This document shows, one piece after another, positions 10,764 to 18,636 of a stretch of 35,490 bases of DNA. Below the pieces are notes generated by a model. It was not told where the DNA came from. It saw only the letters and a list, made by a program, of their open reading frames with translations, and made no database searches. Position 1 is the first letter of the stretch; the number at the start of each line of letters is the position of its first letter. A program made the translations under genes and the position numbers. The DNA comes from an uncultured Oscillospiraceae bacterium (lineage in GTDB: Bacteria; Bacillota; Clostridia; Oscillospirales; Oscillospiraceae), in the NCBI GenBank assembly GCA_910585735.1, contig CAJUEU010000017.1, positions 1-35,490 of the forward strand. Direction: 5' to 3'.

Positions 10764-11447
10764 GTGGAGAGCCGGACAAGTCTGGAGATCATTGCCCGAA
10801 TGGAAAGCGAATTTCCCGGGAAATTTGGGATCCCCCGGCAGAGTGGGCTGGTGGAAGCGCTGAAAAGCACCCTTGTGTTTGAGCCTCCCTTTCGAAATCC
10901 CGATGCTCTGCGGGGCATTGAGGGATTTTCCCACCTGTGGCTCATCTGGGGCTTTCACGAGGCAAAGAGGGAGCACTGGTCGGCGACGGTGCGCCCGCCC
11001 CGGCTGGGGGGCAACGAGCGGCTGGGCGTCTTTGCCACTCGTTCTCCCTTTCGTCCCAACCCGTTGGGACTCTCCTGTGTCAAGCTGGAAGGGGTGGAGC
11101 TCCAAAGTCCCCGGGGTCCGTTGCTTCGTTTGTCGGGGGCCGACCTGATGGACGGTACACCTATTTACGACATTAAGCCATATATCCCCTATGCCGACTG
11201 CCGTCCTGAGGCGGCGGAGGGCTATGCCGTCCGGCCCGGTCGGCTGGAAGTGGAGATCCCGCCGGAGCTTCTGAACCAGATTCCGCCGGACTGCCTGGAG
11301 GCGCTCCGGGGTGTCCTGTCCTGCGATCCCCGCCCCCACTATCAGGCTGACCCGGACCGGGTCTATGGCATGACCTTTGCCGGACTGGAGGTCAAATTTA
11401 CTGTGGAGGAAGGGATCCTCCGGGTCCAGGCTGTGGAAAAAGCGTAA
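10764..11447 (+). CDS. trmO: tRNA (N6-threonylcarbamoyladenosine(37)-N6)-methyltransferase TrmO
   Basis: TrmO adds a methyl group from SAM to t6A37 of threonine tRNAs. The 227-residue protein starts with GTG preceded by GGAGGG. It has the TsaA/TrmO beta-barrel blocks: KFGIPRQSGLV near residue 20, GFSHLWLIWGFHE (53-65), GVFATRSPFRPNPLGLS and DGTPIYDIKPYIPYAD. A C-terminal part of about 80 residues follows. It begins 47 bases after fumC and is probably the last gene of that transcript, although its job is unrelated. A tRNA-Thr gene, a substrate class of TrmO, lies about 500 bases downstream; this may be chance. Confidence 0.93.
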   Translation: MESRTSLEIIARMESEFPGKFGIPRQSGLVEALKSTLVFEPPFRNPDALRGIEGFSHLWLIWGFHEAKREHWSATVRPPRLGGNERLGVFATRSPFRPNPLGLSCVKLEGVELQSPRGPLLRLSGADLMDGTPIYDIKPYIPYADCRPEAAEGYAVRPGRLEVEIPPELLNQIPPDCLEALRGVLSCDPRPHYQADPDRVYGMTFAGLEVKFTVEEGILRVQAVEKA

Positions 11448-11448
11448 A

Positions 11449-11483
11449 AAGATCCCCCGGGCCACGATGGCCCAGGGGATCTT
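11449..11483. terminator. Bidirectional terminator between trmO and the small HTH gene
   Basis: AAGATCCCC-type arms at 11449-11464 and 11469-11483 form a stem of about 14 bp. On the minus strand it is followed by a TTTTT run, on the plus strand by a weak AT stretch, so it serves the convergent genes on both sides. Confidence 0.8.
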
Positions 11484-11524
11484 ATAATGAATGTTGTTCC
11501 TCTCTGGCGGGGGAGAAAGGCATT

Positions 11525-11770
11525 TCAGCGGTCAGCGGAAGGCTGTGGCTTCTTTTGCCTCTCCGGCAATAGCTCGGGGCAGTTTTCCTCCACGCCGGCG
11601 ATAATTTTATCGATGGTTTTCGCCGTTGGATTTCCTCTCCTTTTTCGGTAGGTATACAGATTCGCGAGAGTGACGTCAAAATCCAGAGAAATTTCCAAAA
11701 GGGTTTTGTTTGTGGCTTGCTGATAGGCGAAAATAAGCTCCGCCAGATACACATCGACTTTTTTCGCCAT
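11525..11770 (-). CDS. Small helix-turn-helix protein
   Basis: An 81-residue basic protein (MAKKVDVYLAELIFAYQQ...). The stretch TLLEISLDFDVTLANLYTYR (residues 24-43) reads as a helix-turn-helix, and the rest is charged, so a small DNA-binding regulator is likely. The start ATG has AGGAGGGGGG upstream. A weak promoter (TTGGCT-18-CATAAT at 11821-11792 on the minus strand) lies just before it. It stands alone between the trmO terminator and the tRNA terminator. No target is evident. Confidence 0.7.
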   Translation of the reverse strand: MAKKVDVYLAELIFAYQQATNKTLLEISLDFDVTLANLYTYRKRRGNPTAKTIDKIIAGVEENCPELLPERQKKPQPSADR

Positions 11771-11890
11771 AATAATCCCCCCTCCTGCTCCATTATGGCA
11801 AAAGAGGGTTGACGGAGCCAACTCATATATAATAAATTCGAGAAACAGGGGCGGAAAGCAGCGGAAGGAACGCTGATAAGACAAAATATA

Positions 11891-11924
11891 AAGAAAAGCG
11901 CCCGATTCCTTTCGGAATCAGGCG
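11891..11924 (-). terminator. Terminator of the tRNA-Asp/tRNA-Thr transcript
   Basis: On the minus strand an 11-bp stem (11924-11914 with 11909-11899, one mismatched or wobble pair) closed by a GAAA tetraloop is followed by CTTTTCTTT. It begins 4 bases after the CCA end of tRNA-Thr. Confidence 0.88.
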
Positions 11925-11928
11925 TTTT

Positions 11929-12004
<76 letters not shown>

Positions 12005-12031
12005 ATGTCAGGCGCTGCTGCACCCAACAGA

Positions 12032-12108
<77 letters not shown>

Positions 12109-12123
12109 AACAGAACAGAAAGA

Positions 12124-12152
12124 ATTATACTCTGTCAGATTCCGTTTGTCAA
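12124..12152 (-). promoter_or_regulatory. Perfect consensus promoter of the tRNA transcript
   Basis: TTGACA (12152-12147), exactly 17 bases, TATAAT (12129-12124) on the minus strand, 16 bases before tRNA-Asp. This is the strongest promoter in the window, as expected for stable RNA. The -35 overlaps the TGA stop codon of the upstream beta-glucosidase gene. Confidence 0.95.
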
Positions 12153-14527
12153 TCCCCAATTTTCGGATATTTTAGATTTTTTCCCTTGGCTGAGGGGGAG
12201 GCGGTGCCTTTTGGCGGCCTGAAGCCGTTGGCCAGGGCCAAAAGGAGGCGGACCATCCATTCCCGGAGAAGGCCTCTTGAGCTGATGACCATGGAGCGGA
12301 GGGGGCAGTCGGCGGCGCAGGTCACCATCATCCGAAAGGCGGGGTCGGAGTGATCCCGCCGGCCATGAAAGCCCAGGGAGATGATTCCCTCGGTGAGCCA
12401 ATATTGGAGGGCCATGATCCGGGAAAAGTTCCGCATTTCCATGCAGGAATTGTCCAGGGTAAACTGTCCCCGCCGGGGCTCTGGCCGGAGGGGAACAGGA
12501 CGGCCCATGAGGGCCTCCCACTCCTGACGGCTGGGGGTTCCCTTCATAGTTTCATACCAAGAGCCCTCCATCCGCCGGGGAAGGGGAGGCCCGGGCAGGA
12601 CCAATTCTCCCGCCAGCCGAAGGTCCCGGCTGGAGGAAGCTACCTGGACCCGGTAGGTCCCGCCGGGGACCTTCCAGCCGTTATCCCAAAGAGCAAAGCT
12701 TCGGTCATTCAGAGGGAAAGAGACCCGCTTACTTTCCCCCGGAGCGAGTTCCACCCGGGCAAAGCCTTTCAGCTCCCGGACCGGACGGTGGAGGCCTCCT
12801 GGAGGGGGAGCGATATAGAGCTGGACCACCTCGGCACCGGGATGGTCGCCGGTGTTGGTGATGAGGGCCGAGACCTCCCGGAGGGAGACCGTAAGCCCGC
12901 TGTAGGAAAATTGAGTGTAGCTCAGGCCATGGCCAAAGGGGAAGGCCACCGGCTTTTGGGCCGTGTCGTAGTAGCGGTAGCCCACATAGATGCTCTCCCG
13001 GTATTCCGGGTCCTTCTGTCCAAAGGTGTCCCGGCAGATCACGTCCCGGTGGCTCTCTGGCCAGCTTTCGGTAAGCTTGCCTGAGGGGACGGCCCGCCCG
13101 GTGAGGAGCCGGGCACAGGCCTCGCCGCCAGCCTGGCCGGGAAGCCCCAGATAGAGAATGGATTTGACCTTGCTTCGCCAGGAGGTCTCCATGGGCCCGC
13201 CCCCCACCAGGACCACCGCTGTGTTGGGGTTGGCCCGGGCCACCGTCTCAATGAGAGATACATAGCCCTGAGGAAGGGCAAGGCTTTCCCGGTCAAAGCC
13301 CTCGGACTCGTAGGAGGCGGGGAGGCCCGCCACTACCACGGCCACCCGGGCCTGTTGAGCCGCCTGCGCGGCGGATAAAAGCTCCGCTGGGGAGACCTGG
13401 CCTTCCTTATCCCCGCAGGGAAGAAAGGGGATCTGGGGCAGAGCGTCCGTGAGGGAGACCACCCGGGTGGGGTTGATGTGGCTGGAACCCGCCCCCTGAT
13501 AGCGGAGGTCCCGGGCCATGGAGCCGATGAGGACCATATCGTCTGTGCGGACGGGAAGAAGGCTGTCCTCATTTTGCAGAAGGACCGCTCCCTCACAGGC
13601 CACCCGCAGAGCAAGACCGTGGTGGTCATCTTGGTCAAATGTTCCTTCCAGAGGAAGAGTCTGGGCCTTGAACGCCAGGGCCAAAACACGCGCGGCGGAG
13701 GCTTCCACCGCCTCCGCCGGGAGGTCCCCGGCTTCCACCGCCCGTTCCGCCGCCTTCTCCATGTAGGGGACGCCTCCGGGCATGCTCAGGTCACATCCCG
13801 CCTGAAAGGCCCGGATACGGTCGCTGAGTCCGCCCCAGTCGGACACCACCATGCCCGAAAAGCCCCACTCCTCCCGAAGGAGGGTGGTGAGAAGCCAGGC
13901 GTGGTCGCTGGCGTGGGTGCCGTTGAGCTTGTTGTAGGAGCACATCACCGTGTCCGGCCTACCCTCCTTGACGGCTGTTTCGAAGGGAGCCAGATAGATT
14001 TCCCGGAGGGCCCGGTCGTCCACCCGGCTGTCCCCGTTCATACGCTTATATTCCTGGTTGTTGGCGGCAAAATGCTTTACGCAGGAGGAGACTCCGGTGC
14101 TCTGCTGTCCCCGGATAAAGGCGGCGGCCAGCTTCCCTGAGAGAAAAGGATCCTCGGAGAAATACTCAAAATTCCGGCCGCACAGGGGACTGCGCTTGAT
14201 GTTGCACCCTGGTCCCAGCACCAGGGATACCCCCTGGCTGAGAGCCTCCTCCCCGATGGCCGCGCCTTCGGCGGCGAGCAGGGCCTCGTCCCAGGAGGCC
14301 CCTGCGGTCACTGCGGTGGGGAAGCAGGTGGCGGGGAGGGAACGGTTGATACCCAGCATGTCGGCCTTACCTCCCGCCTGGACCCGAAGCCCATGGGGGC
14401 CGTCTGCCATGGCAAAGGAGGGAATGCCGTATTGAGGCATGGCCTTGGTGTGCCAAAAGTCGGCTCCGCTGCACAAACGGATCTTATCCCGCAGGGTCAT
14501 TTGAGCTAAAATATGAGAAAGCTCCAT
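12149..14527 (-). CDS. Glycoside hydrolase family 3 beta-glucosidase
   Basis: A 792-residue GH3 enzyme, likely cytoplasmic since no signal peptide is seen, that releases terminal beta-linked glucose or a related sugar from oligosaccharides. Motifs in order are ADGPHGLR (41-48), GRNFEYFSEDP (117-127), KHFAANNQE (151-159) and the nucleophile in GMVVSDWGG with Asp230. The second domain has SEGFDRESLALP (408-419, acid/base region), and a fibronectin-III-like domain starts near 560. The last roughly 130 residues form an extra C-terminal region. The ATG at 14527 has AAGGAGG eight bases upstream; the earlier in-frame start lacks this. It follows a HAD phosphatase gene by 44 bases and they probably share a promoter. 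Exact sugar specificity is not readable. Confidence 0.93.
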   Translation of the reverse strand: MELSHILAQMTLRDKIRLCSGADFWHTKAMPQYGIPSFAMADGPHGLRVQAGGKADMLGINRSLPATCFPTAVTAGASWDEALLAAEGAAIGEEALSQGVSLVLGPGCNIKRSPLCGRNFEYFSEDPFLSGKLAAAFIRGQQSTGVSSCVKHFAANNQEYKRMNGDSRVDDRALREIYLAPFETAVKEGRPDTVMCSYNKLNGTHASDHAWLLTTLLREEWGFSGMVVSDWGGLSDRIRAFQAGCDLSMPGGVPYMEKAAERAVEAGDLPAEAVEASAARVLALAFKAQTLPLEGTFDQDDHHGLALRVACEGAVLLQNEDSLLPVRTDDMVLIGSMARDLRYQGAGSSHINPTRVVSLTDALPQIPFLPCGDKEGQVSPAELLSAAQAAQQARVAVVVAGLPASYESEGFDRESLALPQGYVSLIETVARANPNTAVVLVGGGPMETSWRSKVKSILYLGLPGQAGGEACARLLTGRAVPSGKLTESWPESHRDVICRDTFGQKDPEYRESIYVGYRYYDTAQKPVAFPFGHGLSYTQFSYSGLTVSLREVSALITNTGDHPGAEVVQLYIAPPPGGLHRPVRELKGFARVELAPGESKRVSFPLNDRSFALWDNGWKVPGGTYRVQVASSSRDLRLAGELVLPGPPLPRRMEGSWYETMKGTPSRQEWEALMGRPVPLRPEPRRGQFTLDNSCMEMRNFSRIMALQYWLTEGIISLGFHGRRDHSDPAFRMMVTCAADCPLRSMVISSRGLLREWMVRLLLALANGFRPPKGTASPSAKGKNLKYPKIGD

Positions 14528-14571
14528 CCTGGCGGCCTCCTTCCGAATCTTTGCGGTGTGCGCTCCGGGAC

Positions 14572-15405
14572 TCAAAGAAGCTTCAGCGTTTCGAAAGCCT
14601 TATAAAGTCCGTCCTCGTTTACGCCGCTGGTGACAAGGTCCGCCATGGCACGGATCTCCTCTCCGCCGCTCCCCATGGCTACCCCCACAGCGCAGTATTC
14701 CAGCATGGGAATGTCCACCTTGGCGTCCCCGAAGGCAATGGTATCGGCCCGACTGGCCCCCAGGTGGCGGAGCAGGGCGTCGATGGCCTTGGCTTTGTCA
14801 ATGTCTTTGACTCCAACGTCCCCGAAAAGGGCGGTCTCCCCCGCGCCGCCCCAAGTGTTGTTGGCCATATCGGGAAACTGCTCCCTGGCGTCCAGGAAAT
14901 CCTGGTAGGAGCTTAAAATGTAGCTGATCTTATTGACGTCCTCCCGGAAGAGCCCGGCGCCGAAAATCATGTCGGGGAAAGCGTCCCGGACAGTGATCGT
15001 ATCCGCTCCGGGACGCTCCTTCCGGCGGGAGTACTCCCGCATGGTATTCAGAGCGGCCTGCTCAAAGCCCTCGCTGGCGTAGAGACCGCTGTTGCTCTCT
15101 AAATAGAATTCCAGGCCCCGGCTGTGGCACCAGTCCACCACCCGTTTGCACTGCTCCAGGGAAAGACACTGGTGGAAGACCTCTCTGCCCCGGTCCTCCA
15201 CGTAGCTGCCATTCCCCCCGATCATGCCGTCCAGGCCGATGTCCCAGAGGGGGGGATAGACTTCGGCCCGGCTTCGCCCGGTGCAAAGGTAGACCCGGTG
15301 GCCTTTGCACCGGGCGGCCCGGATGGCAGTCACCGCGGAGGAGGGCAGTCGCCCCTCATAGTCAACCAAGGTACCGTCCACATCCAGGAAAAGGATCTTG
15401 CTCAC
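14572..15405 (-). CDS. HAD superfamily (Cof-type) phosphatase
   Basis: A 277-residue cytoplasmic phosphatase of the Cof subfamily, usually acting on sugar phosphates or nucleotide phosphates. Motif I is FLDVDGTLVD (residues 6-15), motif II is LCTGRSR, and the C-terminal motif IV is IAFGDAKVDIPMLEY. A Cof-type cap domain lies between. The start is GTG at 15405 with AAGGAGG at seven bases. It sits upstream of the GH3 gene with its own promoter, so the two may act together on a disaccharide phosphate, but this is only context. Confidence 0.9.
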   Translation of the reverse strand: MSKILFLDVDGTLVDYEGRLPSSAVTAIRAARCKGHRVYLCTGRSRAEVYPPLWDIGLDGMIGGNGSYVEDRGREVFHQCLSLEQCKRVVDWCHSRGLEFYLESNSGLYASEGFEQAALNTMREYSRRKERPGADTITVRDAFPDMIFGAGLFREDVNKISYILSSYQDFLDAREQFPDMANNTWGGAGETALFGDVGVKDIDKAKAIDALLRHLGASRADTIAFGDAKVDIPMLEYCAVGVAMGSGGEEIRAMADLVTSGVNEDGLYKAFETLKLL

Positions 15406-15434
15406 GGCAAAAGCCTCCTTTTATTATTTTTTCT

Positions 15435-15463
15435 ATTATATCATTTTTTGGCTCCAACTTCAA
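15435..15463 (-). promoter_or_regulatory. Promoter of the HAD-GH3 transcript
   Basis: TTGAAG (15463-15458), 17 bases, TATAAT (15440-15435) with TGA just upstream (extended -10), on the minus strand. The HAD start codon follows 29 bases later. Confidence 0.85.
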
Positions 15464-15528
15464 CAGAAAAGCCTTGAACGGTGGTCAAACAGTCCCTTTC
15501 TTTTGACAAGCGTTTTGCGGCAAAAAGG

Positions 15529-15557
15529 TTGCTTTTTTCCGGCATTGGGTGTAAAAT
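15529..15557 (+). promoter_or_regulatory. Promoter of the SDR gene
   Basis: TTGCTT (15529-15534), 17 bases, TAAAAT (15552-15557), 67 bases before the SDR start. The -35 match is only partial. A TTGACA at 15513 has no -10 at proper spacing. Confidence 0.5.
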
Positions 15558-15624
15558 TCTTTTGAAATATCCCGAAACCCGGGAAGCTCTGAGAGAAAAC
15601 ACACAAGGAAGGGAAGGGGTAGCA

Positions 15625-16470
15625 ATGATCGATTTGCCTTTGAACATCGACTTTACCGGGAAAGTGGTGGTGGTCACAGGAGCCAGCGGTGTTCTCTGCG
15701 GTGACATGGCCCGGGCCTTTGCCCAGGCGGGCGCTAAAGTGGCCGCAATCGCCCGCAGCGCCGACAAGCTCAAAAGCCTGGAGGAGGAACTGGCGGCCGA
15801 GGGCTTTGTCTGCAAGGCGTACGCCGCCAATGTGCTGGACCCTGTGGGACTGGAAGGGGCCCACAAGCGCATTTTAGAGGACCTGGGTCCCTGCGACATT
15901 CTCATCAACGGCGCTGGGGGCAACAATCCCCGGGCCACCACCGACAATGAGTATCAGCACGAGGCCAAAGAGGGGGACCAGACCTTCTTTGACATTGACC
16001 CCGCCGGGGCCGAGTCGGTGTTTTCCCTGAACTTTCTGGGGACCTTGCTCCCCACCCAGATCTTTGCCAAGGACATGGTGGAGCGCAAGACCGGCTCGGT
16101 GCTCAATGTCTCCTCCATGAACGCCTACATTCCCCTCACCAAGATCCCGGCCTACTCGGGCGCCAAAGCGGCGGTGAGCAACTTCACCCAGTGGCTGGCC
16201 ACCCACTTTGCCGGAACAGGGGTGAGGTGCAACGCTGTGGCCCCCGGCTTTCTGGTATCCAACCAGAACCGTGCTCTTCTCTTCAACGAGGACGGCACGC
16301 CCACTCCCCGGTCCAAGAAGATCCTGGCGGGTACCCCCATGGGGCGGTTCGTGGCCAGCGAGGAGCTGCTGGGCGGCGTGTTCTTCCTCTGCGACGACAA
16401 GGCGGCTTCGGCCATTACCGGGGTGGTCCTGCCCATCGACGCGGGCTTCTCGGCTTATTCCGGCGTTTAA
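15625..16470 (+). CDS. SDR oxidoreductase, D-mannonate oxidoreductase (fructuronate reductase) type
   Basis: A 281-residue short-chain dehydrogenase. The N-terminal cofactor motif is VVVTGASGVLCGDMA, followed by INGAGGNNPRAT and the catalytic Ser-Tyr-Lys set in NVSSMN and PAYSGAKAAV. The segment DIDPAGAESVFSLNFLGTLL resembles the SDR-type UxuB/YjmF enzymes of Firmicutes, which reduce D-fructuronate to D-mannonate in glucuronate breakdown. No other uronate genes lie nearby, so the substrate assignment is by similarity I recall, not by context. The ATG at 15625 follows GGAAGGGG; an upstream in-frame start at 15481 would include the promoter. The stop codon is inside a perfect palindrome. Confidence 0.85.
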   Translation: MIDLPLNIDFTGKVVVVTGASGVLCGDMARAFAQAGAKVAAIARSADKLKSLEEELAAEGFVCKAYAANVLDPVGLEGAHKRILEDLGPCDILINGAGGNNPRATTDNEYQHEAKEGDQTFFDIDPAGAESVFSLNFLGTLLPTQIFAKDMVERKTGSVLNVSSMNAYIPLTKIPAYSGAKAAVSNFTQWLATHFAGTGVRCNAVAPGFLVSNQNRALLFNEDGTPTPRSKKILAGTPMGRFVASEELLGGVFFLCDDKAASAITGVVLPIDAGFSAYSGV

Positions 16471-16488
16471 TTAAACGCCGGAATAAGC
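16453..16488. repeat. Perfect 36-base palindrome spanning the SDR stop codon
   Basis: Two 18-base arms (16453-16470 and 16471-16488) meet exactly after the TAA stop of the SDR gene, with no loop bases; in RNA the central TTTAATTAAA would open as the loop. No T-run follows, so it is not a classic terminator. It may protect the mRNA 3' end or help termination. Confidence 0.85.
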
Positions 16489-16632
16489 ACCTGCGCGCCG
16501 AAGCGGCCCCGCCATCAGCGGGGCTGCGGAGATCGCACAGGAAGGGCAGCAAGCGGGAAGCGTTTACTGCCACCCTCCCCCTCAAAAATGCACTCTCTAC
16601 ACGGAAAAACCTAAAAACGCATTGCTGTTTTC
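16489..16632. other. GC-rich intergenic stretch ending at a terminator; possible 3' UTR or small RNA
   Basis: This stretch has no convincing coding frame. It contains a strong hairpin, GCCCCGC/GCGGGGC at 16506-16524, a longer-range GGCAG/CTGCC pair and then an A-rich single-stranded run before the terminator at 16633. I do not recognise it as SRP RNA, RNase P RNA, tmRNA or a known riboswitch. It may be the SDR 3' UTR or an independent small RNA. Confidence 0.35.
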
Positions 16633-16665
16633 CCCCGTCGGAGCTCCTCCGGCGGGGTGATTTTT
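16633..16665 (+). terminator. Terminator before the ABC exporter operon
   Basis: An 11-bp stem with one G-U pair (16633-16643 with 16647-16657), a 3-base loop CTC, then TGATTTTTGTTT. It ends transcripts coming from the SDR gene or from the stretch just upstream. Confidence 0.88.
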
Positions 16666-16758
16666 GTTTGGTGGCAGAAGGGGAAAAAGAGGAAAATACA
16701 GGAAAGACTTTGACGTGTTATCACAAAAAATTTTCTCCCTTGGAAGGGCTGGAAACCA

Positions 16759-16788
16759 TTGACTTTCCGGCATATTTCGGTGTATAAT
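16759..16788 (+). promoter_or_regulatory. Promoter of the ABC exporter operon
   Basis: TTGACT (16759-16764), 18 bases, TATAAT (16783-16788). The leader to the start codon is about 60 bases. The 98 bases between the terminator and this promoter show nothing else. Confidence 0.88.
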
Positions 16789-16854
16789 GTGCAACTGTGG
16801 TGAATATTGATCCAAAGACATTACCGCGGCGGAACAGAGTAGAAGGAGAACATT

Positions 16855-18636
16855 ATGATATTCGGCAAACACATGAACAAGTATTACATCAAATACGGCG
16901 GCTGGCTCCTGCTGGGGCTTGTGGTCCTCATTGCCATTGACTATGCCGGGCTGATCATCCCCAACCTCTATCAGATGGTCATCAACGGCTTGGGAAGCGG
17001 CTATGTGGTGGTGGACGGGGTGACCCTTCCCTTTGACATGGATTTTCTGCTGGACCGGATCTGCATGCCCATGGCCCAGGTGATCCTGGTGGTGCTGGTG
17101 GGGCAGTTTTTGTGGCGGATCTGCTTCTTTGGCTCGGCCATCAAGGTGGAGGCCGACATTCGAAACGCCATGTTTGACCATGCCAAAGACCTGAGCCAGC
17201 AGTACTACCACGTGAACAAAGTGGGAGACCTGATGAGCCTCTTCACCAACGACCTGGACACCGTGCAGGACTGCTTTGGCTCGGGTATGCTCATGCTTTT
17301 CGACGCCTTTATTCAGGGGATCCTGGCCTTCTCCAAAATGTGGCGGATGGACCACACCATGACCCTTTTCGCCATGGTCCCTATGGCTCTTCTGTTGGCG
17401 GCCAGTACCATCGTCGGCAAGTACATGATGAAGAAGTGGGACATACGCCAGGCCGCCTTTTCCAAGCTTTCTGATTTTTCCCAGGAGAGCTTTACCGGCA
17501 TCGCCGTGATCAAGGCGTTTGTGAAGGAGGCCAAGGAGCTTCTGGCCTTCCAGAAGTTAAATAAGGAAAATGAAAAGGCCAACGTGGACTATACCCGCTC
17601 CTCGGTCCTGCTGCGGATCATCGTTACCCTGCTGGTGGAATCTGTGATCTGCGTGATCATAGGTTATGGCGGCTTCCTGGTGTACCAGGGGACCTTCAAC
17701 GCTGGTGAGCTGGTGGAGTTTATCGGCTATTTCAGCGCCATCGTCTGGCCCATTATGGCCATTTCCGAGCTGGTGGATATGACTTCCCGGGGCATGGCCT
17801 CCCTCAAACGGATCTCTACGTTGCTGGATGCCCCGCTGGATATGGTGGACCGGCCTGACGTCCAGCCCCTTCAGGATGTGAGGGGAGAGATCGAATTCCG
17901 AAATCTTACCTTCCGCTACCCTGATGGAGAGTATGACGCGCTGAAAAATGTGTCCTTTAAGATCGGGGCCGGGGAGAACATCGGCCTGGTGGGCCGCACC
18001 GGCTCGGGCAAGACTACGGTGGTGGACCTTATTCTGCGGACCTACAACGTGCCCGACGGTACCGTCTTTGTGGATGGCCATGACGTGAACACGGTGCCCA
18101 TCTGGGACGTGCGCCAGGCGGCAGCCTATGTGCCCCAGGACAATTTCCTGTTCAGCGACACCATTACCCGGAACATTGGTTTTACTACGGGGACTCCCGA
18201 CCTGGCCGCGGTGAAAAAGGCGGCCAAGCTGGCTGATGTGGCCGACAACATCCAGGAGTTTGCGGAAGGCTATGACACCGTTCTGGGCGAGCGGGGGGTC
18301 ACGGTCTCGGGCGGGCAGAAGCAGCGCATTTCCATTGCCCGGGCCCTGATGAAGGACGCTCCTATCCTGATTCTGGATGACTCGGTGTCCGCGGTGGATA
18401 CCAGCACCGAGCGGGCGATTCTGGGCAATCTGCGTCAGACCCGGGCAGGGAAGACCACCATCCTCATTGCCCACCGTATCTCTACCATTGAGCAGATGGA
18501 CCGGGTCATTTTCATTGACGAGGGGGAGGTGGTGGCTGCCGGCGCCCACGAGAAGCTGTACGAAGGCTGCCCGGCCTACCGTCATATGGTGGACCTTCAA
18601 AAACTGGAAGAGGAGGGGGCGAGCTACAATGCATGA
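16855..18636 (+). CDS. ABC exporter half-transporter, subunit with degenerate ATP site
   Basis: A 593-residue fused membrane/ATPase half-transporter of the multidrug/lipid exporter type. Six hydrophobic segments fill about residues 1-310, and the nucleotide-binding domain follows. It has Walker A GRTGSGKT (380-387), signature VSGGQKQR (SGGQ at 485-488) and Walker B LILDDS, where Asp509 replaces the usual catalytic Glu. That change is typical of the degenerate partner in heterodimeric exporters such as BmrCD, LmrCD and TM287/288. The ATG has AAGGAG at good spacing. Its last 8 bases overlap the next gene, which encodes the partner. Substrate unknown; drugs, peptides or lipids are possible. Confidence 0.93.
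   Translation: MIFGKHMNKYYIKYGGWLLLGLVVLIAIDYAGLIIPNLYQMVINGLGSGYVVVDGVTLPFDMDFLLDRICMPMAQVILVVLVGQFLWRICFFGSAIKVEADIRNAMFDHAKDLSQQYYHVNKVGDLMSLFTNDLDTVQDCFGSGMLMLFDAFIQGILAFSKMWRMDHTMTLFAMVPMALLLAASTIVGKYMMKKWDIRQAAFSKLSDFSQESFTGIAVIKAFVKEAKELLAFQKLNKENEKANVDYTRSSVLLRIIVTLLVESVICVIIGYGGFLVYQGTFNAGELVEFIGYFSAIVWPIMAISELVDMTSRGMASLKRISTLLDAPLDMVDRPDVQPLQDVRGEIEFRNLTFRYPDGEYDALKNVSFKIGAGENIGLVGRTGSGKTTVVDLILRTYNVPDGTVFVDGHDVNTVPIWDVRQAAAYVPQDNFLFSDTITRNIGFTTGTPDLAAVKKAAKLADVADNIQEFAEGYDTVLGERGVTVSGGQKQRISIARALMKDAPILILDDSVSAVDTSTERAILGNLRQTRAGKTTILIAHRISTIEQMDRVIFIDEGEVVAAGAHEKLYEGCPAYRHMVDLQKLEEEGASYNA

Noticed and set aside
11809..11835. A plus-strand TTGACG near TATAAT upstream of the small HTH gene
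   Set aside because: The spacing is only about 13 bases and no plus-strand gene follows.
15513..15518. TTGACA before the SDR gene as a -35 element
   Set aside because: No -10 lies at 16-18 bases; the TTGCTT/TAAAAT pair downstream fits better.
18377..18628. A longer start for the second ABC subunit
   Set aside because: It would overlap the first subunit's ATPase domain in another frame; the ATG at 18629 gives the family N-terminus and a normal short overlap.
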